This document shows positions 42,304 through 54,320 of a DNA stretch of 64,000 nt, piece by piece (the stretch's first letter is position 1; every line of letters starts with the position of its first letter). The DNA is from Oncomelania hupensis (lineage: Eukaryota > Mollusca > Gastropoda > Littorinimorpha > Pomatiopsidae), in NCBI GenBank assembly GCA_036898135.1, contig JBAHVR010000304.1:400001-464000 (forward strand), written 5' to 3'. Under the pieces are notes generated by a model. It was given only the letters and a program-made list of their open reading frames with translations. It made no database searches and was not told the DNA's origin. Both the position numbers and the translations under genes were made by a program.

Positions 42304-42309
42304 GATGTC

Positions 42310-42455
42310 TTTATTGTAAAGTGACTGGCTGGTGGAGAGCTTTTGGTTTTACCACTAGGGTTGTTTCAGCAGATCTTTTATGCGGATCAGGGGTTGTCCG
42401 GTCCTGATTTGGCTCGGAAGAGCCCGCTGGACCTAAAGCAATAATCATGTAATGT
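42310..42455 (+). repeat. Dispersed repeat R2, fullest copy
   Basis: Contains CAGCAGATCTTTTATGCGGA and GGCTCGGAAGAGCC, and ends GGACCTAAAGCAATAATCAT and then GTAATGTAATA. Inverted relative to the 4.6, 5.0 and 6.1-kb copies. Confidence 0.75.
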
Positions 42456-42469
42456 AATATAGTCTTGCC

Positions 42470-44040
42470 ATCTGCAATCCACTAGTCGCTGTTTAAATTT
42501 TCTCAAAAAAACACTTGATCTCCTGCACACCTTGATTTAACTATACAAAACCATATCCATACATAAAAAGACATGATCGCACATGCGATGAAGCGGAGAA
42601 ATTCACTTCACGAAAACGCTTGGACTGTGTGATAAACTCTCGAGTTGTGCTGAAGAAGAGTTGATTATCTAGTAGAGAAAAGGTTTGGTGTCCGTACAAT
42701 AAGTTATTCAATGTTATTTATTGCCTGAGGGTAGCGATAGTATTTACTCTGATATTTGTGTATAGAGGATAGTGAAGGACAATCTCTTAGACAAATGTTC
42801 GACAGTTTCATTTTGAAAGCCACGTGAGCACGAAGGGTTGTTAGTTACATGCCGAGTGAACAGATAGCGATTGAGAACACTGATGTTTCTTCTGAGCAGA
42901 GAGAAATGCTCTATGTTCTGAGTCGACAATGGATTATTTGTTCTTGTTTGTTTCCAAGATAGAAATGCGGAGGAATTCAATCGTCGTCTTTGTGAAGTTA
43001 CTGTTTAAAGGCTGCTATTGATGTCGTTTGCTGTATGCTGTCTGGTAGAGAATTCCACAACACAGTGGTTGATGGAACGAAGGAGGTGTGGACATTTTCA
43101 GTTGTGTGACGAGTGATATACATTTCAAGCCGTCTACGTCGGTTGTACGGATTGACCCTGGCAACAAGAGATGGAAGAAGATAATGCAAGTACTGAGGAA
43201 CATAATTATTAATTATTATTAGTTTGTCTTTTTCGACGAGTTTTTAGAGAACAAAAAGCAGAGTCTATAATATAGTTTCGTGGCTAATGCCCCTTACTAA
43301 ACCAGTTATTTGTCGTAACACTTCCAAATGCACGTTTTCTAAACTGTTTGCTTGGTCATGTGCACCGTTGTCATATAAGATGTCGGCATTGTCAAAAATG
43401 GGCAGAATAAATTACTTATACATAATTTATAGTGATTTTCTATTCAGTGATATTTGAATGATTTGAGACAGTTCGATAGTAGTTTAACTTTACTTTCTAT
43501 GTTGGCAAAATGTTCGACCCATTTACAGTTGTTTTGTAATGTTACGCCAAGATTTTTGTGATGCACTGATTCCGCTGGTAATGTGTTTTCGAAGAATAAA
43601 AGATGTACTGTTGTTGTTGTCGCGTTGGGTCGTAAGGAGTTCGGTTTTTGTCTGGTTAAATTTTACTATCCGAATAAGAGACCCATTTTCTTTTCCTTCT
43701 TTAATCTGACAGTAGAATTTATACACTGTGGCGTTCACTTTGTGAGTTAGGCCTTTATGCCAGACGCGATCAAAGGCCTTAATGCCAAAGAAAACGGATT
43801 GCATCGTTGTGCTCTGGTAAAAAATGTGTGCACTTATTGTTGTATATATACTAAGCAGTTGGTTTCATGTGGATTCGCTGCTTTGGAAGCCCGATTTGTG
43901 CTGCTGAAATAAGGTTGTTGGACTTAAGGAAATCGTAAATGTACTTGTGAATGCATCGTTTGAAAACTTTCCCGACACAGCTAAGCAGTGAAATCGGACG
44001 GTACTTGACAAACGAATCGCGGTCTCCTTTCCTGTAAAGT
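42470..44040 (-). pseudogene. CR1-like LINE RT and C-terminal remnant
   Basis: Minus strand, in order: RT fingers (YRPISLLSC, KCIHKYIYDFL-like), the palm AFDRVWHKGL block (first catalytic Asp) at ~43765, KFNQTKTELLTTQR at ~43640 (after the missing or decayed xADD box), then C-terminal RRRRLEMYITRHTTEN and TVLWNSLPDSIQQT, and a terminal segment NPSCSRGFQNETVEHLSKRL. Stops and frameshifts throughout. Family placement rests on the WNSLPD and NETVEH tail motifs. Confidence 0.8.
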
Positions 44041-44647
44041 CGGCGCGCTTTCTTAACTTACGAGTTCCTTCCCCTGATGATCAAGATTCTTTGGAGTTGT
44101 TTCCCTTTGCATCTGATTTTGTACAGGAGTTCATTCCCCTTGCCAAATTACTGCCTGACCGAGTTTTTCCCCATTGGGACATAGGAAACGATATGAGTTA
44201 CGATAGGACTGGAGAATGGACAGTGGAGTCCGATTTCGAGTCGAACTGACTAAAAGAAGTTATGTTACATGATAAAAACAATGGATGGTGAAAATAACTT
44301 TTAAAATAGCACTTGAGGGCCCCCTTTAATAATAATTTAAAAACAACAAAGGTACGAACGAGCTCACATGTGTTCTGGTTGACTTTAATTACACCATGAT
44401 GGGCACTTGAGATTTAAAAAACAAACAAACAACATAATTATCTAATGCACTTCTTCATTAACACACACTCACACACACAACACACACACAAACACACACA
44501 CACAAGCATACGCACACAACACACGCATTCTAAAACGTACATGTACTATGATACTGTCAGCAGAATTTGGGCAAATGACCCCTACAAAAATAGAATATTG
44601 ATAATTTTCCTTCCCCCTACTCACTCCCTCCTAGTCTTTCCCATTAT
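44041..44647. other. Intergenic, (CA)n at 44463-44525
   Basis: No gene. An interrupted CA run is the only structure. Confidence 0.5.
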
Positions 44648-44893
44648 CATATCCTATCCTATCCCATAACTCGGAGGTCGTAGGGGCACCACAGATGATC
44701 GTTTAACCAGCATACTCCATCTTTCTCTGTCCTCAGCAACCCTTGGTTGTTTCGCTCAGTGTCAAACCAGTCCATTTTCGAATGTTGTCCTCCCACTTCT
44801 TTTTTGGTCTCCCTCTTCTTCTACCTAGTACCTCCTTGCACTGTGCCAGGAGGTAGAAGAAGAGGGAGACCGAAAAAGAAGTGGGAAGACAAC
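44648..44893 (-). mobile_element. GGATA-tailed LINE 3' end with inverted fold-back
   Basis: Starts with (TATCC)n on the plus strand and runs about 200 bp as a minus-strand copy. At 44784-44826 the sequence GTTGTCCTCCCACTTC through CTTCTTCTACCT is repeated as its complement at 44851-44893, with a ~24-bp spacer. Confidence 0.85.
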
Positions 44894-45831
44894 ACCGACA
44901 CCGGAAAATATTTGTCCCCACCTCATTACTATCCCACTATCCCTCCACCCCACGCCCTCGAATATCTTACGACACGGCTGCTTATACAGTGAGACGTAGC
45001 TTCGAACTCTTTCAGTCAAAGATTGGAAGGAGTCAAGGTTGGGATGGTTATATCCCTTTCTGCCATATCGCCAATGCTGGTTGTAAACTGTTAAACTTCA
45101 ATTTTTTTTTCATTTAGTCGTAGTTCCAGTCATGGATTTCCCTGACTGAATCAAAATACGTTGATGAATATGTTTCATTTCATTTTCAGTTCGAGAACAG
45201 ATCTTAAACGGTTGATGTCTGGTCTTCTAGAATGTAATCTATTAGAAACCACTGTCAGTTATTCTCTGGCCGAGGCTGGAATGGAAAGATTTACCTTGAT
45301 TTACAGACATATGCATGACCGTCTTTCTTATTTCACTTGAAACCCCCCACCCCCTTTTTTAAAAATTAAATATTTGTATTCGGAAGTATTCCGCAAATGT
45401 TTACGCCTGATCCGCTGCCATTCTTTCTAAGATGTGCTTAAAGTAGGGATGAATGACGTGATGGTGGTGGATCGAGGTGACGAGAAAGAGAGAAAGAGAG
45501 AGACGTGTGAACTTAAGCGAGGAAGGAAACTGGAAAGTGCTAGTTATCATTACCAGTGCACCTGTGGTGAACTGATATTTGTCAACCGTCTCCGTCTCCA
45601 AACGACTTCCAAAAAAAGCGCTTTGCTTTTGCTTGGTTTTTCGTAGTATGACTCGTGAAACGTTGTGGAACGTGCATTGCACAAACGTATATTCGCCACC
45701 GAAAAAAAAAGTTTACATTTCTAGTAATGCAATGCTACCCATTGCAGCCTTGAAAAAAAAACTTGTTCGTAAAATGTACTGTTTAAAAGCAAGATTTCTT
45801 CTTTCAATACAAAACAAGGAAAGTGAGTAAC
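44894..45831. other. Intergenic
   Basis: No domain-bearing frame. A-rich and T-rich stretches only. Confidence 0.45.
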
Positions 45832-46138
45832 CCTCCGTCGTAGCTCAGTGGTAGAGCGTTTGCCTGGCACACGAATGACCCAAGTTCCAATCCCGTGGTG
45901 GGTAAGGTAGTGGTGGCCATATTTTCCACAGTCCATCTTAGCAGTTTGATCGCTCGGTGGTTTAGCGTGGGCTGAAGTCCCCATCCCCCATTTTCTGCGG
46001 TGGTTGCCCCCTTTATCTCTCCCCCCCCCCCCCCCATCCCCTGTCTGTCTTCCGTACTGCCAATGTTGGGTGTGCACGTTAAACTTCAGTGAAGTTTAAG
46101 GCTTCTTCTTCTTCTTCTTCTTCTTCTTCTTCTTCTTT
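45832..46138 (+). mobile_element. tRNA-derived SINE, family S2, with (CTT)n tail
   Basis: The head CGTAGCTCAGTGGTAGAGCG is a good A box and AGTTCCAATCCC a degenerate B box. The body includes GGTGGTTTAGCGTGGGCTGA and a poly-C run, then GTTGGGTGTGCACGTTAAAC and GTTTAAGGC, and ends in (CTT)n (46102-46137). A complete, 5'-intact-looking SINE. Confidence 0.85.
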
Positions 46139-47261
46139 TCCTCTTCCTCCTTTTCTTCTGCCCTCTACTCTTTTCTCTTTTTCTGCGGAACATTATGGAC
46201 ACTCCGCCCTATTCAAAGATCAAACTTCCACAAATATAATGGATGCATGAACTGACGAATGAATGAATGAAATTGCTGCTCTTTTAATGTACTTTTCTAC
46301 TCCACGAACTGTAGACGAACGAAAGGTGCCATTTGCATTTTTTTTTTTCAATTATGCAGAATAATGATGGGGGTTCTAGCCAGCAGACGATAAATAGCAG
46401 GGTTTCCTCCCTTGGGTGTCTGGCTGAAAAGGAAATGCTCCTCTCTTTTATGAAAACCTGCAATCAGAGGAGACAACGGGAAATTGCCGGCTGTTGGTGT
46501 TCGTCTGCTCGAGTAAAGAAACTCACTTTTGACCCTTTGACTGCCCGGGAACACTCCGAGAGGTCTCAGGGCCAGTCAGTTGTGTTAACCTCTTCGATGC
46601 CAGGCTGCCAGACAAAACGCACGTGAATGTCATGCCGTAGGAGGACTTTGAGGCAGGTGATTATGTCGGGTTTAGTTCCAGCTCCATAGTTCAACGCAAT
46701 AAAGTATTTGTTATAAGTTCGAAGGCTCGCTCTGTAAAACTAATAAAAAAAGAACCACACTTAAAAGTCGGTAAACCCCACTAACCTTTTAATACTAAGT
46801 GTTTTCTCGACCGATTTTCATGGAGTGTTGTAGATGTATACAAATGTGTTATTCAACATGACAAAGTGACAGACAGTGCAATACTTGGTCTGCAACAAGC
46901 AAGCGGGAGACAATAAGGGAGACAACACAAATTGTAGGTAGCGTTTAATGTCTCGCGTGAAGAAGTGGATTAGAGTTGAGTGACCGAGTCTTAGATGATT
47001 TATAAACCAACTGATACAAACCGGCAATGTCCTATATTGTTAAGGTAATTCTACAACCCGCAAACGTGGATCAAAAAACAAAAAGAGAGAAAAAACAAGA
47101 AAAACAAACTCTCTACGATTATTGCTTCACGGGAAACGATGCGATCCTGATTTGTCGTGGTAACTTGGGGAAAGCGGCTGACTTTTGCGATTTTCAAGGA
47201 TGAACGAAAAAAAAAAAGTAGAACTTGTGTTAAAGTCTTTGAGAAAGTTTTCCAGACATTT
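46139..47261. other. Intergenic
   Basis: GC-richer block at 46360-46640 without splice signals or domains I recognise. No gene called. Confidence 0.45.
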
Positions 47262-47475
47262 TTCCTATCCTTTCTAATCCCGTAACTCGAAGGTCGTTGG
47301 GGCACCACAGATAATCGTTTACCCAGCGTACTCCATCTTTCTCTGTCCTCAGCAACCCCCATGGCTTCGCTCAGTGTTAAGCCAGTCCATTCTCGAATGT
47401 TGTCCTCCCACCTCTTTTTTTTTGGTCTCCCTCTTCTTCTGCCTCCTTGCACCGTGCCTTGCAGGGTGGTCTGTG
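47262..47475 (-). mobile_element. GGATA-tailed LINE 3' fragment
   Basis: Plus strand TATCCTTTCTAATCCCGTAA then the shared ATCGTTTACCCAGCG and CTTGCACCGTGCCTTGCAG blocks. Confidence 0.9.
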
Positions 47476-48133
47476 TTAGTTGCGTTTTTCCATGGCAAAC
47501 AAGAAAAAAAAAGTGGAATCGATGAGTTTCTTTGGAGAAAAAAAAAGTTTTAAAAGTATTTGTTTTGCACTCTTCGCCTTTTACGCACCCAACACACAAA
47601 CATTTGTTTCTGTTTAAAAGTGACTTTGTCGAGGGAGAGAGCCACATGAGAAATTAGAGGATGTTCATGTTCTAGTTTTACGGTTGTATTTCGATGATAC
47701 ACAAACTCTTAATGTCGTATTTCGAGGCTAAATATCTAGATTAACTTGTCCTGTTTGTATACACGCTTTTTTTTAATGGAAGGAACGGAAAATCCTCCGT
47801 TTTATTGAAAAGCGCCTATCACCACCTTCGCGCGTTTAGGGGAAACTAGAGAACGGTCATTCCTGATTCTTAACGGCTGCATGCATTGCCATGCTAAACA
47901 TGCATATGTGAACTTGACATATTGTTTGTACATTTGGGAGTAACCCAAAACATCCCTCTTTTGTTTGAAGAACTCAAATATCCTTCCTTTGTTGCAGCCA
48001 CGTTTATCAAAAACTGCCCGTGTCCAAGGGAAATCAAATCAGAGAGTGATTATTTCTGATTTGCAAAGTTGTAGCTTAATGCTGAACACGCACATATTAT
48101 TATTCATATTATTGTGTCATGTTTTATGAGCTT
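47476..48133. other. Intergenic
   Basis: Nothing recognised. Confidence 0.5.
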
Positions 48134-48454
48134 TAAAGCTAGCGATACACGGTAAGACTAGATCTTATGATACCCGCATATGACTACGGAAATTCCCGGA
48201 TCGGTAGGAATTGTCGTCAAGTCTTATCGATAGAGTATGTTCTATTTTTTCACGGCGCGATACGACAGTGGAGGTCAGACAGCCAATCAAAACAGCTATT
48301 TGATTGAACTCCGAGGTGAAGGTCACTGAAAAACCGCGACCTACAAGCGACAGGCTTATGACTCATACATACCGTGTATCAGCAAAGACATCAGATCTGC
48401 AGCGGCATACGCGGGTATCATAAGATCTAGTCTTACCGTGTATCGCTAGCTTTA
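48134..48454. mobile_element. MITE with ~48-bp terminal inverted repeats
   Basis: The left end TAAAGCTAGCGATACACGGT runs through AAGACTAGATCTTATGATAC to CCGCATATG. The right end is its complement with about one mismatch (GCGTATG). 321 bp in all, with no coding capacity. Flanks are AT-rich and overlap the repeat ends, so the target duplication is ambiguous. Confidence 0.9.
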
Positions 48455-49815
48455 GAGGGAGAACTCAAAGCATACCTCTGTTATGTCAGCAATGTTTGTC
48501 ACTATTTTAACATGTTTTCTTCCCATATAGCTGATTAAGTGCATCTTGAGACTTCGTGAACGTGCGATAAACTGATGGGCATAGAATGTTTGATTTATGT
48601 ATGTGTGTGTGTGTGCGTGTGTGTGTGTGTGTGTGCGTTTGCCACTGCAGCAAGGGAGGTGATTGACCGACTGATGAAAATGCTACCACAGCAGTTTATG
48701 CTTGTGCTATTTTTTTGTTTTTGTGTAGATGGCGAACAACGGATTAACTGATCTACATAAACCAATTTTGTATGGGTGTGTTTTTTATTGACAATAAACA
48801 CAATATATATGTGCGTGGACATAGGGTGATGTTCATAGGCCATCGCTTTTCTTCTGCCTAATTTCCTCGATTACCTTCACAATTTATTGAAACTGGAGGT
48901 AACAAAACAGTTTTATGTTGGTGTTTTGCAACTGTTGCAATCCAAGGGAACTGATTAACTGACCGACTGTAAAACGTATTTTATGTGTGTGGGTGTCGGG
49001 TTAGTCTTTTGTCGCCTTCATCCAAGGGGAAAATACAGCTTCGTCTTCTACCTTTGTATTTCCTCCATAGCCACACAATTGATGTCTGGCTGTAAAGATT
49101 GTTCCTCGCAGGGAGTGAGTTACGACTATAGACTGGGGGCAGATATTGACAGCAACAAATCCGTTCCAGGCACTGAATGGGTTAACATAACTGCAAGGTG
49201 CCGCGCGCATATAGTTAGGGGTTGAAAGAGCTAACATAACAGAAAGAGGGTGCGCTCACGCACCGGAACACGATTTTCAAATAAACAAGGCTAGAGCTAT
49301 CCCAGCGTACCAGAAGGGCAGACAAATGAATCGTCACATCCGGCGCGGGGAAGGGGGAGGGGAGAGGAGGGAAGTGGAGGAGGTTGTCTGGAAAGAGAAA
49401 TAATCAATAGTTGACGGACGTCAGCCGTCAGAATGACGTCTTCATGATGAGTGCTTTTGTCACTTCCTGTTGTGTTCTCGTCATTTTCTGTTGAGCTATT
49501 CACGTCTATATTTAGGGTAGGATAACGGAAACCTTCACTGTTACATGTTTGGCAGAGCCTGTGGCTGTTAGTTCAATAACTTGTCTCGTTAGTTTGCATA
49601 TTTTGTAAATTATTCGTTGCGAGTGAAAGGTTCATTCTACATCAGTGAAAGTGCGCTGCAGCCTATATTCCGATTTTATAAAAAGTGTTCTCTTTGCAGA
49701 TCTTATTGAAAATATTGTACCACTGTTGTTTTCTTATATGAAGGAAATCTTGTGCATTTTATTGTCCAGAGACTTTGATTGATGTAATACACTTTTTCAC
49801 CATTCCAGTCTTCGT
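48455..49815. other. Intergenic, (GT)n at 48600-48638
   Basis: No gene recognised. Confidence 0.5.
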
Positions 49816-49817
49816 AG

Positions 49818-49818
49818 T

Positions 49819-49886
<68 letters not shown>

Positions 49887-49887
49887 G
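49818..49887. repeat. (CAT)n microsatellite
   Basis: About 23 units. Confidence 0.97.
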
Positions 49888-49934
49888 GTCAGCAGCAACA
49901 GATGTGTACCATAATTTACCCACAATCGTTTTGG

Positions 49935-50262
49935 AGCATCACACAAGCCATTGGACAACACGATGACCTGCTCACAGTGTTCAAAAAACGGAAATTCCGA
50001 TGGTATGGCCACGTCACCAGATCATCAGGTCTTGCAAAGACCATCCCACAAGGCACAGTGCAAGGAGGTAGAAGAAGAGCTAGAGGGAGACCGAAACTGA
50101 GGAGGTGGGAAGACAACATTCGAGAACTAGAATGGACTGGCTTGACACTGAGCGAAACCATCAGGGTTGCCGAGGACAGGGAAAGATGGAGTACGCTGGT
50201 TAAACGATCATATGTGGTGCATCTATGATATCCGAGTTACGGGATAGGATAGGATAGGATAG
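49935..50262 (+). mobile_element. GGATA-tailed LINE, ~330-bp 3' end
   Basis: Matches 57812-58122 with small in-frame insertions (AGCTAG near 50089 and GAACTA near 50128). Ends in (GGATA)n, then ATAGC. Confidence 0.9.
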
Positions 50263-50292
50263 CTTTGGAGCATTATTTAATTATTTATTATT

Positions 50293-50555
50293 TAGATCTT
50301 CTTCTTCTTCTTCTTCTTCTTCTTCTTCTTCTTCTTCTTCTGCTGCAGCTGCTGCTGCTCCTCCTCATTTTTCATCATCTTCTTCTCCATCATCATCATC
50401 ATCATCATCTTCTTCTTCTTCTTCTTCTTCTTCTTCTTCTTCTTCTTCTTCTTCTTCTTCTTCTTCTTCTTCTTCATACTACTGCTCCACTTCCTCTCCT
50501 CCACCTCCTTCTTCATCTTCATTCTACTTCCTTCTTCTTCTTCTTCCTCTTGCAA
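50293..50555. repeat. (CTT)n/(CAT)n/(CCT)n array
   Basis: CTT at 50296-50340 and 50408-50476 with GCT, CAT and CCT blocks between and after. Confidence 0.95.
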
Positions 50556-51039
50556 CTACTAGTAGTGAACACCTTGCAAATAAAAAGTTTTAGCTTCACT
50601 TGTTCTGTATTCCGGAAGCTGTCAAGAAGACTTGAACACTTGCAGCAACATTGCTTTTTGGACTTCCTTTTATCGATTGTATCCCTACTCGTAAAGTATA
50701 CATCATGCAATAGCAATTAATTACATCGCCTTCTTAATACTTGTTACTACTTGTAATGTATATAGGCGTTATATTGGTTTTGATATTTCCCACCTTCTGA
50801 AGGTGTGTCTGTCTGTCCGCGTATTTTCTCAGATTGTTTTTAGGTTGCTGCCAAGAGGAATTGAACCTGCTACAATTTGTTGGATTGCGACTGCCCTTTT
50901 TTCTTTCTTCTTTCCTTCCGTACTCTCCAACCAAAAAAACACCAAAACAACACAAAACAGTGTTTATGTATAGTGAAGCGGAGAGACGATTGACCATACT
51001 TGGGAAGGATTGTTCCCTTTGAGACTGCCAGAAGGCGTT
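50556..51039. other. Intergenic with exon-like or tRNA-like relics
   Basis: GAAGCTGTCAAGAAGACTTG (50615) and GTTGCTGCCAAGAGGAATTG (50844) resemble the start of the putative exon at 53077. The second follows a pyrimidine tract and TTTTTAG. They may equally be decayed SINE B-box regions. No gene is called. Confidence 0.35.
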
Positions 51040-51310
51040 TTTTCCCTTGTTGTCAATCTGACTTTGTGCGGCTCTTGCTGTGGAAGACCCTTGGGTGTGT
51101 GCGTGAACCCCCAGATTATGCAGGAGAAAGTGACAGGACCTAATTATGTTTTCCCATCCTGGCCCTTCGTCTTTTGCTGATAGGGATGTAATGGCGGAAT
51201 TGTCGGCTGGCATTCTGTGCAGGTTCGTGGCAGTGACCTGCAGAGCATGTCGTGACACTAGTAGTCGGCAAACGTGTGTGCCCTCAGCACACTTTCCGCC
51301 TTGAAAGGTC
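51040..51310 (+). repeat. Dispersed repeat R3, copy 2
   Basis: Partner of 15085-15360. Confidence 0.6.
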
Positions 51311-51323
51311 TAAATATATGTAT

Positions 51324-52833
51324 TGTCACGTGGGGTTTATGGGTTGCTGGGCTCTGCACAATGGAATGCTGTAACCCTCACGCTTTATTCGATGGGAACC
51401 GCTAGTTAGTCACCCGGTGAATTACTTTAATAAATTTATTTGTTTAGCTCGGTCGGTGTTAAGGCTGGGATACAGAAATAGATAGAAAAATGGTAAAAGA
51501 TCACTGTCACACTAGCTTTCACATGGCTATGAATCATATGTAGTCCAGCCACTTGATAACAGTTAAAATCACACATTTATTTCTTCTACTCTATACAAGA
51601 TCTTCGATGTACTAATCTACCTTAAAAAGTCATATGTCAATGCAAATAAATCTATCGCTGATAGTCTAGGCAGCTGTTATGTCTTCATAGGGAACTGGCT
51701 ACTAGAGTTCATGTAGATTGGACTACTGTGGTCCGTTTTCTATCAGTTTTAGTGCACTTTTTCCTATGCACCTAACTGTTATGTTGTGAAGCGGGTTTGA
51801 AGCCCTTTGTTGAGGTAGCTTCTGGTACATGCTGGGTCGTCGTGTAGTTTGGTCCCTTGACACGCTGTGGTGTCTTGGAGGGTGTTTTCCAGGGTTGCTC
51901 TCTCAGTGCTGTGCTGTAGAGGCTAAACAGCCAACTCGTGTTTTCTGTGGAGTTGGGCACACGTTATATCTCGCCTGTTCGTCTGTAACACAAGAGACGA
52001 AATTCTGCACAACCTTGAATAATAGGTCTGTGCAGAGCGTCTCACTGAAAGCCAAAGTAGCCCTCAGTGATAGCTCCACATCTCTATACATAAGCGACGA
52101 ACATTCTGCTACGTCCGTGGTCCACTGGAATCTCAACTCTAATTTCCTATACACACATAAATATAAATCGTGGCTAATTATACACATACAGAATTAATAA
52201 TATTATAAACATTCACTGGTACAGCCACTGGTCTGCAAACATATAGGTTAAACAACAGTGGTTCCGTCAAGTATACAACATGGCGGCGCAACCGGTCGTG
52301 TTTCGCCACGTGGTCACGCAACGTTGGACGAACAATTCATATCTATGCATAGCAAATTCCACAAACATAATTTCAACAATAATATAAATATATCACGATG
52401 ACACAGAAGTATGTTCATTTACCTGTTTGACAAAGTCAGGCTCGTGGCTACTTGATTGAATTCTAAGATTCACAAGTCCTGCTTCCTGGTCTGTTCAGGA
52501 GAGATATTACTGCTAACTGTGTAGCTGTGTACTGCTCCTCGTCTCAAACTCGACTTCTGTTCTATCTCTCTATTTGAATCAGCCAGACCTGGCTGAGTCC
52601 ATTATAAACTGTGTTCTCATTGGCTGGTAATCGACTCGCCTAACGTAGCTACGATGATGTCATTGCCTTCGCTCTTACCGTCAGCTACCACTGTGTGTAA
52701 ACGGCAGTATATCATTGCTACGCTTGATTACTTCCATCGTCTGCTGCAGCCTAACATTAACATTCTAAGATTACAATGACTAAACAAGGCTACAACGTAA
52801 AGTAAGCAGGGTAAAACTAGTCCGTTCGTCACA
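51324..52833 (-). mobile_element. Solo LTR, family 2
   Basis: 1,510 bp related to the LTRs of element 2 and in the same orientation, flanked by the exact target duplication TGTAT (51319-51323 and 52834-52838). It is diverged from the element 2 LTRs and carries a single GGACTACTGTGGTCC unit instead of three. Confidence 0.95.
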
Positions 52834-52933
52834 TGTATTATCTCTTGTGAGGGATACCATCAATATATAAATGTCCTAATGGGAAGTGACCGAGAATATG
52901 AAGTCCAATACTCCACTCCTTTACATTATATAT

Positions 52934-53087
52934 CAAGCAATATTAATTAATTATTTTACATCACACTCTTTCGATTTCAAGTGGCTGTTCCTTACCTCCT
53001 TCCTTTCTCCAATAAGATTTTATATTTAACCAGCAATATTAATGTATTAATGTACATTACCTTCTTCTGATTTCAGGTGGCTGTCCA
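52934..53087 (+). repeat. Tandem duplication of a splice-acceptor region
   Basis: AGCAATATTAATTAATTATT through GATTTCAAGTGGCTGTTCC (52934-52991) is repeated as AGCAATATTAATGTATTAAT through GATTTCAGGTGGCTGTCC (53030-53087). Only the second has the intact CAG acceptor. Confidence 0.75.
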
Positions 53088-53280
53088 AAAGATTTGAAAC
53101 CTGCTGAAATATTGGCATGTGATCCGCCGTGCAAGGTTACACATTCTAATTGTGTGGATACCAATACTTGTGGCTGTTTGAAATCGTACGAGCCCCAGTA
53201 CTCAGCAGAAAGATTTCTAGTCGACTGCATCATGAACATCAGCTCGACTACCCCTTTGTCCACACCCGCTGTGGAGCCTG
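53077..53280 (+). CDS. Putative exon, Cys-rich extracellular module
   Basis: The acceptor CTTCTTCTGATTTCAG precedes 53077 and the donor GTGAGT follows 53280. The 204-nt exon is open in one frame, taking 2 nt to finish an incoming codon and ending with 1 nt (phase 1 on both sides, common for extracellular modules). The 67 codons contain seven cysteines: GCPKDL near the start, then CDPPC, NCVDTNTCGC and FLVDC, followed by a Ser/Thr/Pro-rich stretch typical of a juxtamembrane stalk. The next exon in matching phase (61639) encodes a membrane segment. I do not recognise the family with confidence. Risk: it could be a chance frame, since similar sequence upstream (50844) is not clearly exonic. Confidence 0.5.
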
Positions 53281-53326
53281 GTGAGTGAGGGATGGGAGGG
53301 AATGAGGGTGGAGTTTTGGGGAGAGA

Positions 53327-53365
<39 letters not shown>

Positions 53366-53491
53366 TTTATTTTTGGACAACAATAAGGGTGGAGATTTCA
53401 GACTGTAAGCTTAATCTTACAATCTTTGCGTCATCCACTCTCACGTTCAATTTAATAATTTGCATGTGTATACATATTTTATTTATTTATT

Positions 53492-53530
<39 letters not shown>

Positions 53531-53599
53531 GAAGAAAGAGAGAAAGGGGCAGGGGAGGAGAGAGGGGGGGGGGAGGGATGATGGGAGGTACTGACTGAC
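53281..53599. repeat. Two (GA)n runs
   Basis: GA at 53321-53363 and 53499-53528, with unremarkable AT-rich sequence between. Confidence 0.95.
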
Positions 53600-54320
53600 T
53601 TACTGATTGGTTTATTGCTTTAGGCAACATCCCTATCGCAATTACATAGAACATATTTGCATACAACATGAATAATGAACAAACAGACGTCTAGAGTTGG
53701 AAAACACACTCACAATAATACATTCATAGAGGAAGAAAAAAAGGAAAATAATTAATTAAACAATAAAGTTAAAAAATGATTTTAAAAAAACAAAAAAAAA
53801 AACAATAATAAATAAATAAATAAATAATAATAAGAAGAAGAAGGAGAAGGAGAAGAATAACAAGACTAAAACAATAATAATAAAAGGAAGAACATATAAT
53901 ATATACACATTTGGACCGCATTACGGACTGCGTGGGTTTTTTTTCTCTGCATGAACCAGGAAGCAAGACAATGCTTTTATAAGCGTTATATCAAGCCAAA
54001 TATCGCTGGACAAAAACAATTTTGCTCAAAGCAGTGCTTATTAGGAAATATAAACTTACTTCTAAAAGACCTGTACAGCGGACAGACGAACAGAAAATGG
54101 CGTTCGTCATCAATATTATTAGGGCAAAAGGAACATTTTTGTCTGGACTGTGATGATATCCTGGAGAAGATACGCTTATCTTACATGGGGAGTAAGACTT
54201 GTAGATAGAGATGGGGCGTTAGGCTACCTCTATGAGACGGTCTTTACCAAGATTCCTAAGCGATGTGAGAGACTAATCACGGTGCTTGGTCACATAAAAA
54301 TTTATATTTGTTCTTGGGTT
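53600..54320 (-). pseudogene. LINE C-terminal Zn-knuckle region and 3' UTR
   Basis: Minus-strand frames contain KCSFCPNNIDDERHFLFVCP then LYRSFRSKF (about 54130-54050), the C-x2-C...H-x4-C knuckle also seen at 33.7 kb, then a poorly conserved tail (KSIVLLPGSCREKK) and an AT/AAG-rich 3' UTR ending near TTTATTGCTTTAGGCAAC (53612). Frames are broken and no RT is attached. Confidence 0.7.
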
